NCBI GenBank assembly: GCA_965146665.1
Contig: CBCTHE010000011.1
Coordinates: 62,001 to 126,000 of the forward strand
DNA length: 64,000 nt
Source of the DNA: Ructibacterium sp965146665
GTDB taxonomy: Bacteria; Bacillota; Clostridia; Monoglobales; Monoglobaceae
Direction of reading: 5' to 3'
How positions within the stretch are numbered: the stretch's first letter is position 1; every line of letters starts with the position of its first letter. Positions 41,373-52,600 of the stretch are shown here, in pieces. A program made the translations under genes and the position numbers. Below the pieces are notes generated by a model, which saw only the letters and a program-made list of their open reading frames with translations, searched no databases and was not told the DNA's origin.

Positions 41373-43487
41373 CTAACGAATCGACCGGGCCAATTCAAAT
41401 GCGCTGCGGGTCGCCTCACCGATCCGTCCTGGTTTTCCTGCATCACCAATCACATAGAGGCGTTCATAATGGCCTATGCACTCCTTCGCCAGTACGTCGC
41501 GGCGCCGCACTCCGACGGCCAGGACGGTAACATCGGTCTGAACCGTTTCCAATACACCATCCTTCCGGCTTAGATGCAGAACCCCGTCGCCGATCCTGTC
41601 CAGCCGTCTGCCGGGTAAAAAGGTGACCGCACCTTCTTCCAACCTTTGGAGAACGTCCTTAACATTTGTGGGGTATGCGCCGGGAGCGATCTGGTCAGCC
41701 ATTTCGATGATAGTAACGGTATTTCCCTGTTTCAGAAGAAATTCAGCTGTTTCCAAGCCGGTCATACCGGAGCCGATTACGGCGATCCGTTTCCTGGAAT
41801 AGCGTTTTTCCCCGGTTAACACCGGCGTCACGGTCACTACCGAATCCTGATCCGAGCCGGGTATCCGCGGAGCTGCCGCCTCTCCGCCGGTTGCAAGGAT
41901 GACAGCGTAGGGCTGGTACTCGTCAATGATTTTTTTGTCGGCAGCCACATTGTACCGGATGATGACTCCCTGTTGACGGGCCAGAAGGGTAAGCTCCTCG
42001 ATAAACCAGCCAATCTTCTCTTTATAGGGCGGGGCTTCAGCAAGGAGCAGTTGTCCGCCCGGTTCGGCGTTTTGTTCCAAAATTGTGACCTGAAAATTCC
42101 GTGCAGCCAACTCCTTTGCAGCGGTCAGCCCCGCCGGACCCGCGCCTACGACGACGATTTTTCGTCCGTTTCCGTCCCTCCGCAGGGGGCTTTCATACTG
42201 GCTCTCCCTGCAGGCTCGGGGATTCACAGCGCAGGAAACTGGTTTGCCGTTCAATATATTTTTGCGGAAACACTCCATGCAGTATAAGCAGCAAATGCAC
42301 TTTAATATCTCGTCGCTGCGCCCTTCCTGTGCTTTTTTTGCCCACTCAGGATCAGACAAGAATGGACGCCCCATGGCGATGAAATCCTGCGTTCCCTCCG
42401 CAAGCTGCGCCTCTGCCTGCTCCGGGGAACGAATCAGATTGGCGGCGATCACAGGGATTCCCACCACGTCTTTGATCGCTTTCGCCAGATATTTGCGCCA
42501 GCCGGGTGCAAAGCTGATGGGCTCGCAGGAGGTCTGCTCCGTGTCGTAGTTGCCGCTGCTGACATTGATTACATCAATTCCGAGGCGTTCCAGCCGCTTT
42601 GCTATCTCCACCCCTTCATCCAGAAGGATGCCTTGGCCGGGGTAGCCGATCCGGTCGTAAAACTCATCCACCGACAGACGGACGCTGACAGGAAATCCGG
42701 CGCCGCATTCCTTTCGGATTCCCCCGATGATCTCCTGCAAAAAGCGCATCCGGTTTTCCAGGGAGCCGCCGTATTCATCCGTCCTCCGGTTGGTATAGGG
42801 GCTTAAAAACTGCTGAATCAAATATCCATGGGCCCCGTGCAGCTCCACACCGTCCGCACCGCCTTTTTGGGCCCGTTTAGCGGCCGCAATGAACTCGGTA
42901 ACCAATGTCTTGATTTGATTTATTGTCATGGCCACGGTATTTTGGCTGCGGATTGGGTTTTCGCCCAGCCCGCAAGGAACGGCGCTGGGTGCCAGGAGAG
43001 GCTTCATCCAGCGGTTCATACGCTTCACCATTTTGGGGTCGTCCAGGGCTGCTTCGTCCACGCCTCCGGCAATCCGGAAGAACAGTTTCCAATAGGCCGG
43101 AAGGAGCCGCCCCACCGCCTCGTTCATCCGCCATACGGCGGGGAAAACCACAAGATTTTGCCGTCCAGGATGGAACAGCTGGACGAAAATTTTAGTGCCA
43201 TGGGCGTGAACCCGCTCCGAAACCTTACGGAAGGGTTCGATGTAACGGTCATGGGACATGGACAGCATCCGGGAATGGGATACGCAGTTTGTTTCATTGA
43301 TGCGGGTGCATTCGGTCATAATAAGTCCCACGCCGGCGGCGGCCCGCTCCTCATAATAATCGGCCAGTTCTTTCCCCGCCGTGCCGTCATATTCCGCCAG
43401 TCCAACGCACATGGAGGACATAATAATACGGTTTTTGATGGTGACCGGGCCAATGTTCATAGGGGAAAATAAAGTTGGATAGTCCAT
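41373..43487 (-). CDS. Old-yellow-enzyme / 2,4-dienoyl-CoA reductase family NADH:flavin oxidoreductase
   Basis: 704 residues from ATG 43487 behind AGGAGGAAAGATT. Residues 1-~385 are the FMN TIM barrel (LFSPMNIGPVTIKNRIIMSS, GVELHGAHGYLIQQFLSPYT, NRRTDEYGGSLENR). A cysteine set CICCLYCMECF plus SCAVNP (~395-415) holds a 4Fe-4S cluster. Residues ~425-700 are FAD/NAD domains (VVVGAGPAGLTAAKELA, AVIGSGMTGLETAEFLL). This is the three-cofactor build of dienoyl-CoA and bile-acid enone reductases. An insertion (~110-165) of aromatic and basic residues is unusual. It follows tetR by 102 bp and belongs to the same regulated module. Confidence 0.93.
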   Translation of the reverse strand: MDYPTLFSPMNIGPVTIKNRIIMSSMCVGLAEYDGTAGKELADYYEERAAAGVGLIMTECTRINETNCVSHSRMLSMSHDRYIEPFRKVSERVHAHGTKIFVQLFHPGRQNLVVFPAVWRMNEAVGRLLPAYWKLFFRIAGGVDEAALDDPKMVKRMNRWMKPLLAPSAVPCGLGENPIRSQNTVAMTINQIKTLVTEFIAAAKRAQKGGADGVELHGAHGYLIQQFLSPYTNRRTDEYGGSLENRMRFLQEIIGGIRKECGAGFPVSVRLSVDEFYDRIGYPGQGILLDEGVEIAKRLERLGIDVINVSSGNYDTEQTSCEPISFAPGWRKYLAKAIKDVVGIPVIAANLIRSPEQAEAQLAEGTQDFIAMGRPFLSDPEWAKKAQEGRSDEILKCICCLYCMECFRKNILNGKPVSCAVNPRACRESQYESPLRRDGNGRKIVVVGAGPAGLTAAKELAARNFQVTILEQNAEPGGQLLLAEAPPYKEKIGWFIEELTLLARQQGVIIRYNVAADKKIIDEYQPYAVILATGGEAAAPRIPGSDQDSVVTVTPVLTGEKRYSRKRIAVIGSGMTGLETAEFLLKQGNTVTIIEMADQIAPGAYPTNVKDVLQRLEEGAVTFLPGRRLDRIGDGVLHLSRKDGVLETVQTDVTVLAVGVRRRDVLAKECIGHYERLYVIGDAGKPGRIGEATRSAFELARSIR

Positions 43488-43589
43488 AATCTTTCCTCCT
43501 CTTGGTCTTGCTTTACGCAGGAGGCTCTGCAACAGATTCCTATGCATATTTTTCCCAATAACGAACCTCCCTATGCACGTTTTAGAAAA

Positions 43590-44117
43590 TCAGCAGTTCC
43601 CCTTTACAATGCGCCAAAATTCATCCGCCATAGTTTCCGGCGTTTCCTTCGCGCCGCCCTCCAGCCAGCAGAGCAGCACGTTATAAAAGGCCCCGGCATA
43701 GAAGTACAGCTCGTATTTGGAGACGGATCCCACCGGCATATCTCCCCGGGCATCGATTTCACAGTCGGTGATGATATCCAGCAGCGTGGTCGCCAGTTTG
43801 GCGCGATGGAAGGCCAGGACAAGGTTGGAATATTCCTTGTAAAATTGGAATTTATACAAAATCGCCTCTCTGCTGTGGAAATCATCCGTTTGCAATGGCT
43901 TTCCCGCATGGTAACGCTGCGCCATCTGCTCAATCCCGTAGTCGATGAGATCCTCCACCGATTTGAAATTGCGGTAAAAGGACGCCCGGGCCACACCGGA
44001 CTGCGCAATCAGCTCGGTCACAGTCAGTTTAGACCAATCTTTATGTCCTGCAAATTCCACCAGTGCGGAAAACAAGCGGTCTTTCACCCTTTGGTTGGCC
44101 TCTTTTCTCTTGTCCAT
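43590..44117 (-). CDS. TetR family repressor
   Basis: 175 residues from ATG 44117, behind GGGGGAATTG. The helix-turn-helix is KLTVTELIAQSGVARASFYR at ~30-49, followed by NFKSVEDLIDYG. The ligand domain is short and unassigned. The perfect palindrome at 44168-44194 in the shared promoter region is its obvious operator, so it should repress itself, the OYE gene downstream, and the divergent EFR1 gene. Confidence 0.92.
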   Translation of the reverse strand: MDKRKEANQRVKDRLFSALVEFAGHKDWSKLTVTELIAQSGVARASFYRNFKSVEDLIDYGIEQMAQRYHAGKPLQTDDFHSREAILYKFQFYKEYSNLVLAFHRAKLATTLLDIITDCEIDARGDMPVGSVSKYELYFYAGAFYNVLLCWLEGGAKETPETMADEFWRIVKGNC

Positions 44118-44153
44118 GATACAATTCCCCCTGTTTTGTCTCAGGTCTGCTGA

Positions 44154-44214
44154 TTGACAACAGCGCGCTATATGATACAATATGTATCATATAGTAAAAA
44201 TGTCAGTTTGTCAA
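44154..44214. promoter_or_regulatory. Face-to-face promoters over a TetR operator
   Basis: Forward promoter: TTGACA (44154-44159), 16 bp, TACAAT (44176-44181). Reverse promoter: TTGACA (44209-44214), 17 bp, TATGAT (44186-44191). Both -10 boxes fall inside the palindrome CTATATGATAC, 5 nt, GTATCATATAG (44168-44194), a perfect 11-bp inverted repeat. One bound repressor would block both. Confidence 0.9.
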
Positions 44215-44227
44215 GGAGGACAACATT

Positions 44228-45016
44228 ATGATTTTGTATTTCAGCGGTACCGGAAACAGTCAGTTTGCGGCTCTTCGGATAGCGAAACTGCTGGGGGAGG
44301 ATAAGGCGGTTTCCATCAATCGTTGTTTGAAGGATGAAGAAAAAAGGGAGTTCCATTCGGAGCTTCCGCTGGTTTTTGTCGCGCCTATTTATGCTTGGCG
44401 GATGCCAAGAGTCGTGGAGGAATGGATCGAGCATACAAAATTTGAAGGCAACAAAAACGCCTACTTCATCTTAACACGAGGCGGCGGCACCGGCGGAAAC
44501 GCCGCCCTTTATACCCGGCGTCTCTGTGAACGGACCGGCCTGACTTACCGTGGACTGGCCTCCGTGCAGATGCCGGAAAATTATATTGCATTATCTTCGG
44601 CGCCCAGCGAGAGCGAATGTGAAGAGATAATGGCGCGGGCGGAGCCTGTTTTTTCCGCGCTTGCACAGCGCATCAAGCAGGGAGAGGCGTTTACAGAAGC
44701 GCAGGTGTCCCTTGGCGGCAGGTTCCTCAGCGGCCCGTTTAACCCGCTCTACTATTATGTTGCCATTCATGACAAGGGCTTTACCGTTTCGGACACCTGC
44801 GTGTCCTGCGGGAAGTGCGCCCGGCGGTGCCCGCTGAACAACATTGTCCTGGCAGGCGGGAAACCCCAATGGAACGGCAGCTGCACCCACTGCATGGCCT
44901 GTATCTGCGGCTGCCCCGCCGAGGCGATTGAGTACAAGTCTATCACCAAAGGAAAGCGGCGTTACTATATCATGGACGATGCCCTGTGCTGGGAGAGGGA
45001 GCGTTTTACGAAATGA
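44228..45016 (+). CDS. EFR1 family flavodoxin-ferredoxin protein
   Basis: 262 residues behind AAGGAGGACAACATT. The N-terminus is a flavodoxin (LYFSGTGNSQFAA phosphate loop, APIYAWRMPRVVEEWIE, GGGTGGNA). Residues ~185-240 are a two-cluster ferredoxin (CVSCGKCARRCPLN and CTHCMACICGCPAEAIEY). It is an electron carrier likely to feed the OYE-type reductase controlled by the same operator. Soluble, no signal peptide. Confidence 0.93.
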   Translation: MILYFSGTGNSQFAALRIAKLLGEDKAVSINRCLKDEEKREFHSELPLVFVAPIYAWRMPRVVEEWIEHTKFEGNKNAYFILTRGGGTGGNAALYTRRLCERTGLTYRGLASVQMPENYIALSSAPSESECEEIMARAEPVFSALAQRIKQGEAFTEAQVSLGGRFLSGPFNPLYYYVAIHDKGFTVSDTCVSCGKCARRCPLNNIVLAGGKPQWNGSCTHCMACICGCPAEAIEYKSITKGKRRYYIMDDALCWERERFTK

Positions 45017-45152
45017 AACGCTCCCAAGTTATCCAGATAGAGGGTTGGTAGCGTGAGAAAAAAACAGTAAGATAAATTACCAGCCGCAGCCGCAACGGCA
45101 TCTTATGTCCCGGGCGGGTCATGAATAGAGAAATAATGGAAAACAAAGGACA

Positions 45153-45216
45153 GAAGGACTTTAAACGCTTAATTCCAAAATGACCGCTTTTTACCGCTTT
45201 TGAAAAGAAAGACTGT
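45153..45216 (+). repeat. TGACCGCTTTT repeat, copy B (short)
   Basis: GGACTTTAAACGCTTAATT then TGACCGCTTTTTACCGCTTT and GAAAAGAAA. It matches the first 60 bases of copy C (58061-58225) with a few changes and lacks the hairpin part. The rest of 45017-45249 holds nothing I can identify. Confidence 0.75.
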
Positions 45217-45249
45217 GTAATAATCATTTTGCATTCGCTAGATGTTTAC

Positions 45250-45471
45250 ATGAACATCGCGGAAAGCAATCAAACCGAAGAACCTGAGGAAACTGAGGAA
45301 ACTGAGACAATAAATCTTAAGCAGGAGCTCAGAGAATCTCTGTATCTGCAGGACATTTTAGTGACAGTTTCTAAGCTCAATGAAAAACAGCAGCAATATA
45401 TTTTAGATCTTATAAATACGGCTGTAACAAATCTGGGTCGGCTAACCGTAGAGGATGATTCAAATGAGTGA
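45250..45471 (+). CDS. Small acidic protein, first of a regulatory trio
   Basis: 73 residues from ATG 45250 (a TTG at 45229 would give 80); no clear ribosome site, so the start is uncertain. The first third is Glu/Thr-rich (EEPEETEETET); the rest is helical and ends KLNEKQQQYILDLINTAVTN, similar in style to the C-terminal helices of the two following proteins (NDKEKVFLRDTVQNLM, EEQERIYDIIRKTI). It overlaps the next start by 8 bp, so translation is coupled. It lacks a DNA-binding domain of its own. Function unknown; a partner or modulator of the following regulator is possible. Confidence 0.55.
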   Translation: MNIAESNQTEEPEETEETETINLKQELRESLYLQDILVTVSKLNEKQQQYILDLINTAVTNLGRLTVEDDSNE

Positions 45472-45793
45472 TGTAAATTTTAATTACAAAAAGTTCGGAC
45501 AAGGGGTTCGATATTTTCGTGTCAAGAATAACTTAACACACCTCAAATTAGCAGAATTAGCGGATATGTCGTCTCAGCATCTGATAAATATTGAAACAGG
45601 CCATGCACATCCCAGCGCAACGGCTGTCATCAATCTTTGCAATGGCCTGAATGTTAGTATTAATGATTGCCTGGCGGATGATCACGAATCCGGGAAATTA
45701 CTATATCGACAGTTTAGAGCGCAGATTACCCACTTGAATGATAAGGAGAAGGTTTTTCTGAGGGATACAGTTCAGAATTTAATGAGATTGTAG
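45464..45793 (+). CDS. XRE family transcriptional regulator
   Basis: 109 residues from ATG 45464, with GAGGATG upstream inside the preceding gene. Helix-turn-helix VRYFRVKNNLTHLKLAELAD, then MSSQHLINIETGHAHPSATA, at ~14-58. The tail ends LNDKEKVFLRDTVQNLMRL, a small helical dimerisation segment. It is the second of three coupled genes ahead of the giant surface-protein operon. Confidence 0.88.
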   Translation: MSDVNFNYKKFGQGVRYFRVKNNLTHLKLAELADMSSQHLINIETGHAHPSATAVINLCNGLNVSINDCLADDHESGKLLYRQFRAQITHLNDKEKVFLRDTVQNLMRL

Positions 45794-45803
45794 AGTTGAT
45801 AAC

Positions 45804-46274
45804 ATGAATACGTTTAATTTAGGCACTAATGTACAACGGTGTCGCCTAAAATTGCATATGTCAATCGCTGACCTAGCGGCAGTGACTGGGATATCTGGTG
45901 CAAAATTAAGCAAACTTGAACGTGGGGAATACAAAGACCCTAATTTGTCCGAGCTTCGGTTGATCGCTACGGTCTTGGGGGTTGATCTCGACATTCTATT
46001 TATGGATTATCTACATATTTATCAGCATGTAGAAGTGGAAGAACAACTGGACCAAGAGCTTTTGAACCTTTATTACACCTTGCCCCTACATAAGCAGGAA
46101 TACATATTAGAACGAGTGAATTCCTGGCTTAAGCTATCAGAGAAGCCGCTTGCCACGGATGATCCAACTACACGATCCATCTATGCGGATGAAATTGAGT
46201 GGCTTCTGTCACAAAGTACACCAGAGGAACAGGAAAGAATCTACGATATCATTCGTAAAACCATAAGTTTGTAA
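45804..46274 (+). CDS. XRE family transcriptional regulator with C-terminal helical domain
   Basis: 156 residues, 10 bp after the previous stop. Helix-turn-helix KLHMSIADLAAVTGISGAKL, then SKLERGEYKDPNLSELRLIA, at ~15-60. The second half is helical (HKQEYILERVNSWLK, EEQERIYDIIRKTISL) and repeats the tail pattern of its two neighbours. It probably regulates this region; targets not known. Confidence 0.87.
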   Translation: MNTFNLGTNVQRCRLKLHMSIADLAAVTGISGAKLSKLERGEYKDPNLSELRLIATVLGVDLDILFMDYLHIYQHVEVEEQLDQELLNLYYTLPLHKQEYILERVNSWLKLSEKPLATDDPTTRSIYADEIEWLLSQSTPEEQERIYDIIRKTISL

Positions 46275-46528
46275 CAACACACTGGCGACAGAATATAAAA
46301 TATTTCAGCCCTCTGTTTTCAACACAAGATTCCGATATATAATTTTAGGGTATTATGTCGAAATAAACCGAATCAAACCGAACCCTTTCAAAAATGCCCA
46401 TTTTTACTTTCTTTTTACCCTTTTCCTTTCCTCTCATTTGTTCGCGTTATTAATTCACCACAAGTATTTTTTCGACAAAATAAGCGTTTTAAACTGCGGA
46501 ATTGGAGATTGAAAACATGTTTTGTAGA
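46275..46528. other. AT-rich gap before the giant gene promoter
   Basis: No gene or hairpin I can support; low-GC sequence with pyrimidine runs. Confidence 0.5.
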
Positions 46529-46557
46529 TTGTTAGAATATTATACAGATGATATAAT
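46529..46557 (+). promoter_or_regulatory. Promoter of the giant surface-protein operon
   Basis: TTGTTA (46529-46534), 17 bp, TATAAT (46552-46557). Confidence 0.7.
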
Positions 46558-46599
46558 TGTATTGTTATTCGATGCTCTTCATAAGGGGGGTGCGTGAGG

Positions 46600-46653
46600 A
46601 TGATCACATTAAAATATTGCTGAGGCAGCGGCGAAGGACATACTCTTTGCCGC
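46600..46653 (+). promoter_or_regulatory. Leader with 7-codon ORF and hairpin
   Basis: A minimal ORF at 46600-46623 (MITLKYC) has GTGAGG upstream and is followed 3 nt later by a hairpin at 46627-46653 (GCGGCGAAG/CTTTGCCGC, one G-U pair), then TTTATG. The giant gene starts 40 bp further on with GGGAGG. It looks like a translated attenuator or stability stem. Confidence 0.4.
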
Positions 46654-46693
46654 TTTATGTATTTGTGCAAAAAAATAATATGGGAGGATCACT

Positions 46694-49600
46694 ATGAAAA
46701 GCAAAAGACTAATCAGCCTGTGCACTGCGGTCATTATGGCATTTGGAATGATGCCCTCATTTCTGCCCGCTGGCGCTGCAGCTGGAGACCCCCTGCAGGA
46801 CGAAGCCAATGCCGCCGGTCACCTATCTGCTGCGGCAGAGGACTTAGAAACCTATACAAATAGATTCATTGTAAAATTTGCTTCACAACCTGTCGATCAA
46901 CCAACCATTGAAAACGCTTTTTCTGTGGCTAAAGCGAAAAAAGCCTTAGCGGTCAGCAATGCAGTTGAAAAGCTGCAGGCAGAGCAAAAAAGTCAAGAAG
47001 CGGAAGAGCTTCAATCCGTTTTCTCAGTCATCCAAGACATGTCCTCAGAACCTATTAAAAACGAAACAATTGACCAATATCAGCTCATTACCTTACGCGA
47101 GCCTATCGCTCCGGAAACATTTGCCGTCGCTGTGCAGGAGCAAACTGCCGGAGTAATAGAGTATATACAACCGGATTATCTGCTGACGCTTTCAGCGGAA
47201 GCAGATCCAACAGAACCAGAGTTCTCCTCCGCGCCCGTCATAGACACTGCGCTTGAACCTGAAGAGACTGCAGACACGGTCGAAAGTACTGACGAATCCA
47301 TTGTCAGAGTTGGGCTGATTGATTCTGCAGTTGATGCCAGTCATCCGGATTTGGCAGGCCATGTCACAGGTGGGTATGATTTTTGCCAGGATCAGGCAGA
47401 GATCGTATTGAACGAAACGCAGGCCAGCGACATACATGGTACCAACATTGCCGGAATTATTGTTCAGAATGCTCCGGAAGCACAAGTGGTTCCATTAAAA
47501 GTATTTGAAAATGGCCGAGCATATACCAGTGATATTATTCGGGCAATACAATATGCCAAAGAGAATCATATCCAGCTTATCAACTGCAGCTGGGGCAGTT
47601 CCGACAATAATCAGGCATTGCTGGATACAATGTCGGAATGTGCCGATATGCTCTTTATCTGTGCTGCTGGCAACGCACATAGAGATTTAGAGCGCAATCC
47701 CGTCTATCCCGCATCGTTTCAGCTGGATAATATCATCAGTGTTGCCGCGGCAGACGAGAACCAAAATCTGAGTTACTTTTCAAACTACGGTGATTCCAGT
47801 GTGGATATTGCCGTCCAGGGCAGCGGTATCGAGAGCGCTTGGAACTGCGGCACCCGGAATGCAATGCGCGGGACCTCAGTCGCCGCTGGTGTGATAACGG
47901 GCGCAGCCGCGGAATACGGAAAAACCAACGATCTGTCTCTTGCGAAAGATGCAGTTCTTAACAGTGCAGACATGCTTTCCTGCCTGGAACCTTATATCAG
48001 CTCTGGCAGATACCTTAATACTGATAAGCTGACACTAGGCTTGCCCGGCGAACAGTTGGATGTGCCGGTCATTCTGGATGAACAGCATCAGATAACCGCG
48101 GTTGAAGATAGTGAGGGCTGGGAGCTTTTTTCTCAACTTGAGACACGAAAGGTTGCCATTGGAACCAGCAGTGTCATGTTCCTGAAATCAGATAACAGTC
48201 TTTATCTATTGGGTCAGGGCAAACTGACATTGATATCGAAAAGCTATATCTCTGCTGTAGATATCTCCGTTCAGCCGCGGGAAGATCAAAGCGGCACGAC
48301 CGGAGATATGTATCTCGTTGCCTTTGCCAATGGTACCGTTGACTGTTATTCGACAAATGGTGATTTATCTATCCAGGAATGGCATGTGCTGAACGGTGAG
48401 GAATATCTCAGTAATATTACTGCGGTTTCAGCCGGCTTTGATCATTTTCTGGCACTAGATGCTGACGGACGGGTCTGGGCATGGGGCGAAGATATGTGGG
48501 GTCAGGCCGGAGGCACCCATCCGACCTATATACCGCCTGCTTACCCGGGAGATCCAGACGTTTATACCGGCTTTGCCAGTCACGGCCCGGCTCAGGTAAA
48601 GCAGGCGTCAAACCGGACTGCAATTATAGCCGGTAATAAAAACAGCTATTCCATTGACAGCGAAGGCATTTTATCACACTGGGGCTGTGACGGAACTCCA
48701 TTGTATTATGAACGGGATATCTCTCCCTTCAATATTACAGATAAACCGGTTGCGGCCGTGGGGTGGGGGACTAAGGCGGACTTAAATATGCCGCTCTTAA
48801 CCGTGATTGCGTTTTATAGTGACGGCACCTCAGATATTGCTGACAATGCGAATTTCCAAAACGTAATAAAAGCGGATCAGAATATTTACCTCAAGGCAGA
48901 TGGAACTGTATGGGTCTGGTCTGAGACGAATAACGAAATTGTGGAACAGAAAATTGAAGGTTTGCCGAGCTGTGCCAATGTGTTTGCCCGGAATGGCAGC
49001 TATGTTGCAGTTGCAAATAACGGGACTGTTTGGTGCTTCGGAAACAATGCCGGCGATAAATTTAATGTTGGAACCTCTGGGAATATTACAACGCCGCGTT
49101 TGGTTGGTATGGACGGTAATGTAAATCCCGAGCCCGTTATGATGGATGACCAGCAGTTCAATAATTCCTATCAACCCTGCTATCATGCAAGTCAGGCGGC
49201 GCTTGAAACAATGGGATGGAAGGAGGTCTATAACGCAGACAACGGCGAATTCACAGCCGAGTCGGGACAGCTGATTCTGAAGAAAACCAGCCCGCAGAAT
49301 TGGGGAGACGGCGCCCTGACCTATGGGATCGAAAAGACCTTTTCATATCGGGAAAACAACTGGCATGGAGACGAACGGGCCTCTGTTTGGACAAACAATT
49401 TTAAAGGCCAATATGAAATCCGCACCCGCACCTCCTTCCGCCAGCCGAACTCTCAAATTTACTATGATGTTATGGGAAAGGATAACAGCGGCCAGGAATG
49501 CGTTGTTGCGAGATATCGTGTAGACCCTGGTGCATCCGCCAACTTCAGCGTATACAATAACGGTCTGAACAAATCCGGTGTCAGGGAGTATCCGCTCTGG

Positions 49601-52600
49601 ACCAATCCCCAGGAAAACCGTTTGATCCGGACTATGCTGCGTTCCGCAGATTCCACATTCCAGACCTTCAAGGACTGGGGCGCCACGCCGGTTGCTACAA
49701 CGCTTTCAGGTGCAAATCCGGCAGATACATTCAATATGACTGACTGGAACCGCCGTGCTCCTGGGGCTTATGTGACCGGAATCCGCATCTCTGTCCAGGC
49801 ACAAGCCCCTCAAAATGCAGAGCTGGCAAAAATTGATTCCGTGCAGTTAATTGAGCATTTAAGCGATACCGATGACAATGTGGAGGGGGCTCTGGAGAGT
49901 TTGCGCTACTTTTTTGCCAATACAGGCACCCTATCTCCTGCCTATACCACAGAAGATCTCCCGGAACTGCCAACCACTTTAAATGGGACGCAGATCACAT
50001 ATACATCAAGTCATCCAGGCGTTTTGTCACCAGAGGGCAAGCTGCTTGTACATCCCCCTATCTATACTGATGTAACGCTGACTGCAAAAGTCACGAACCC
50101 AATCAATGGATATACCAAATATTTGGATTATGTGATAACTGTGGCAGACTGGCCGCAAAATTATTCTGGTGAAGGATATTCGTCCGCCGTTACAGGAAAG
50201 GCGAGCGGCATGGAGACAGAGGGGACCAAAGCCTTTACGCAATATCCCCAGTGGCGATTTTCCTATCCGGGCATTAAGAATGGTACAAATGGCCAGCTTC
50301 ATGCCGGTCAGGTGCTGGTTAAAAATAACCGTTTAATCCTGAAAAAAATATCGGACCGGCAGACGCCGAGCTACCAGCCCTGCGTGGTTGGCATACGGCC
50401 GTTAGATCTAAAAGGGGGAAATACGGTCTATGAGCAAATAGCCATTGGCTTTAACGCACGTGCTTACGATACCGGCTCTATGTACTTCGCCCCTGTAACG
50501 GCGGAAGGACAGGAGATCTGTCAGGTCTGGCTGGATGCTTCGGTACGGAAAGTTAATATTGCCTACGGTGCTTTGGAAAGTGGTTCGATTGTCCGAAAAA
50601 CGCAGACCTATAACATCAATCCAACGGTGGACCAAGAGTATTTGATCTTTGCAGACAAGGAACATAAACTGACAATTCTTGCGGGCGGGCAAGAGCTGAT
50701 TACGCCGGAACAAAAGTATTTCCTGCCGGGGGCAGAGAATACAGTCGGTTTATCCAAACTGAAAACCTGGATCACCAATATTACCTATGGTAACAAAGAG
50801 ATGGGCAATCTAGGTCAACTTAGGACCTCAGACCGGATTGCGATTGGAGACACAGATCTGCAGCAGGTCTGGAATGATATAGAAGGTCTGAGAGAAGCCA
50901 TGCCTGAAACGACACAAACCGACCTGGACCTGCCGACAGCGGGGCCAAGCGGCAGCTGCATAATCTGGACAAGCAGTGCGCCGCAGTACATTGCGGTGGA
51001 TGGAACCTTGAACCGTCCCGCTTGGTATCAGGCGGATCAAAAGGTTACCCTGACCGCAAACGTGACCAAGGGAGCGGCAAGCCAAACAGTCGATTTTACT
51101 GTTTTAGTGCCGCATCAGGCTCCGGACGCACCGCAGTATGTTTATACGACGGATGATACTATGATTTACGGCGGAGTCAGCGGGCTCGTTGGCACAGAAC
51201 GCTATGGCTGGAACCCAACGGCGGCAATCAATACAACCATCAGCAATCAAAAGCTGACCGGACGGTTTGCCATGCTGAAATTTGATTTCTCCGGCCATGA
51301 TGCATCAGATATGACGTATGCCCAGCTTGAACTGACCCAGCTCAGCGGCAGCCGAAACAGCAAGTATAAAGTGGCAGTGATGAAGAACGATACATTTAAT
51401 AAAACCTGGCAGCAGAACAGTGTGACATATCCTGATGTTCCGGCACAGCTGTCGGATCTTGATGAGATCGGTGAGATTACGTTGTCAAGAACAAATACCG
51501 GGACGGAGAACAGAACCACAATTTTCTTGCCGGTTACTGAGCTGGTTCAGGCTGTCAAAGAAAAGCCGGCAGAAGATCAGGTGGTAACCCTGGCGATTTA
51601 CAGTACGGATAACAATACCGCACCCATGGAAATCGCAATGTCGGAGTGGGCTGGCATCCACGCCCCGGGCAGCTGTCGGCCCCGAATCTATCTGACGCGT
51701 GAGTCAGATTCGTCGGGAGAATACGATGCGGATGTTCCGGTAAGGACTTTAGGCAGAGAGTTCGAACAGACCTATAGCCTTGTATCAGACTGTATCAAGC
51801 CTGAAATTACCAAAGTTTCTGAACGCATTATTGACGATGAAAACGGGATATATGAGTTTAGTATAAACGATGGACAATACACGGCGGATCCATCCGCTAA
51901 TCCGTTTTTCTTCTGGTCTTCTATGGAGGGAACGTTTACAGCGCTCAGCCCCGATTACCGGAGCGTCAGATTCCGGATTGATCCGGAATCCCGCGGCCGC
52001 CAGGTTAAGGTGATTGTGGGAATGGGAGATGGCTTGGGGTATGTAGACCGAAAAGCAATCACTGTGGGGTTGGAGTCGTCGAATACATTGTCACCGAATC
52101 TCCTTGTCCAGCCACTGACTCTGGAATTGGCAAATAATCAGGTTGAGCAGGCAATGACCGATGCCCTGCCGGAGAATGCTGTGGTCGGTCAAACGGAACT
52201 TTCCATTGGCTTGGATTTCTCGTTGGATATGCTTCCGTTTGATCCGGGATCTGATCTGCGATGGCTGGAAACGGTTGAAAGCCTCATCGAATCCGCACCG
52301 GCAGACACAACCGTCCGCATTGCGGACGCACAAAACAGTACCTATTATAAAACCGGCAATGCTGCAATAGAAGCAGTTCAAAGCTTGGGTCAGCAACGGT
52401 ATTCGGAACAGGCTTCTGCCTCTGCATTGCTGGAAGCCTGGTCAGCGCTCCTGAGAGGCAGCAACGGACGGAACAAATTGGCAGTACTATTCGTCAATCA
52501 AAGTATAGAAGCTTCTGCACTGGCCCGGACGGTATCCAATATGCGTGAGCAGGGGACTGCGGTTGTCGTGCTGGCCTTGGGAACAGAAGACGCGGGAAAT

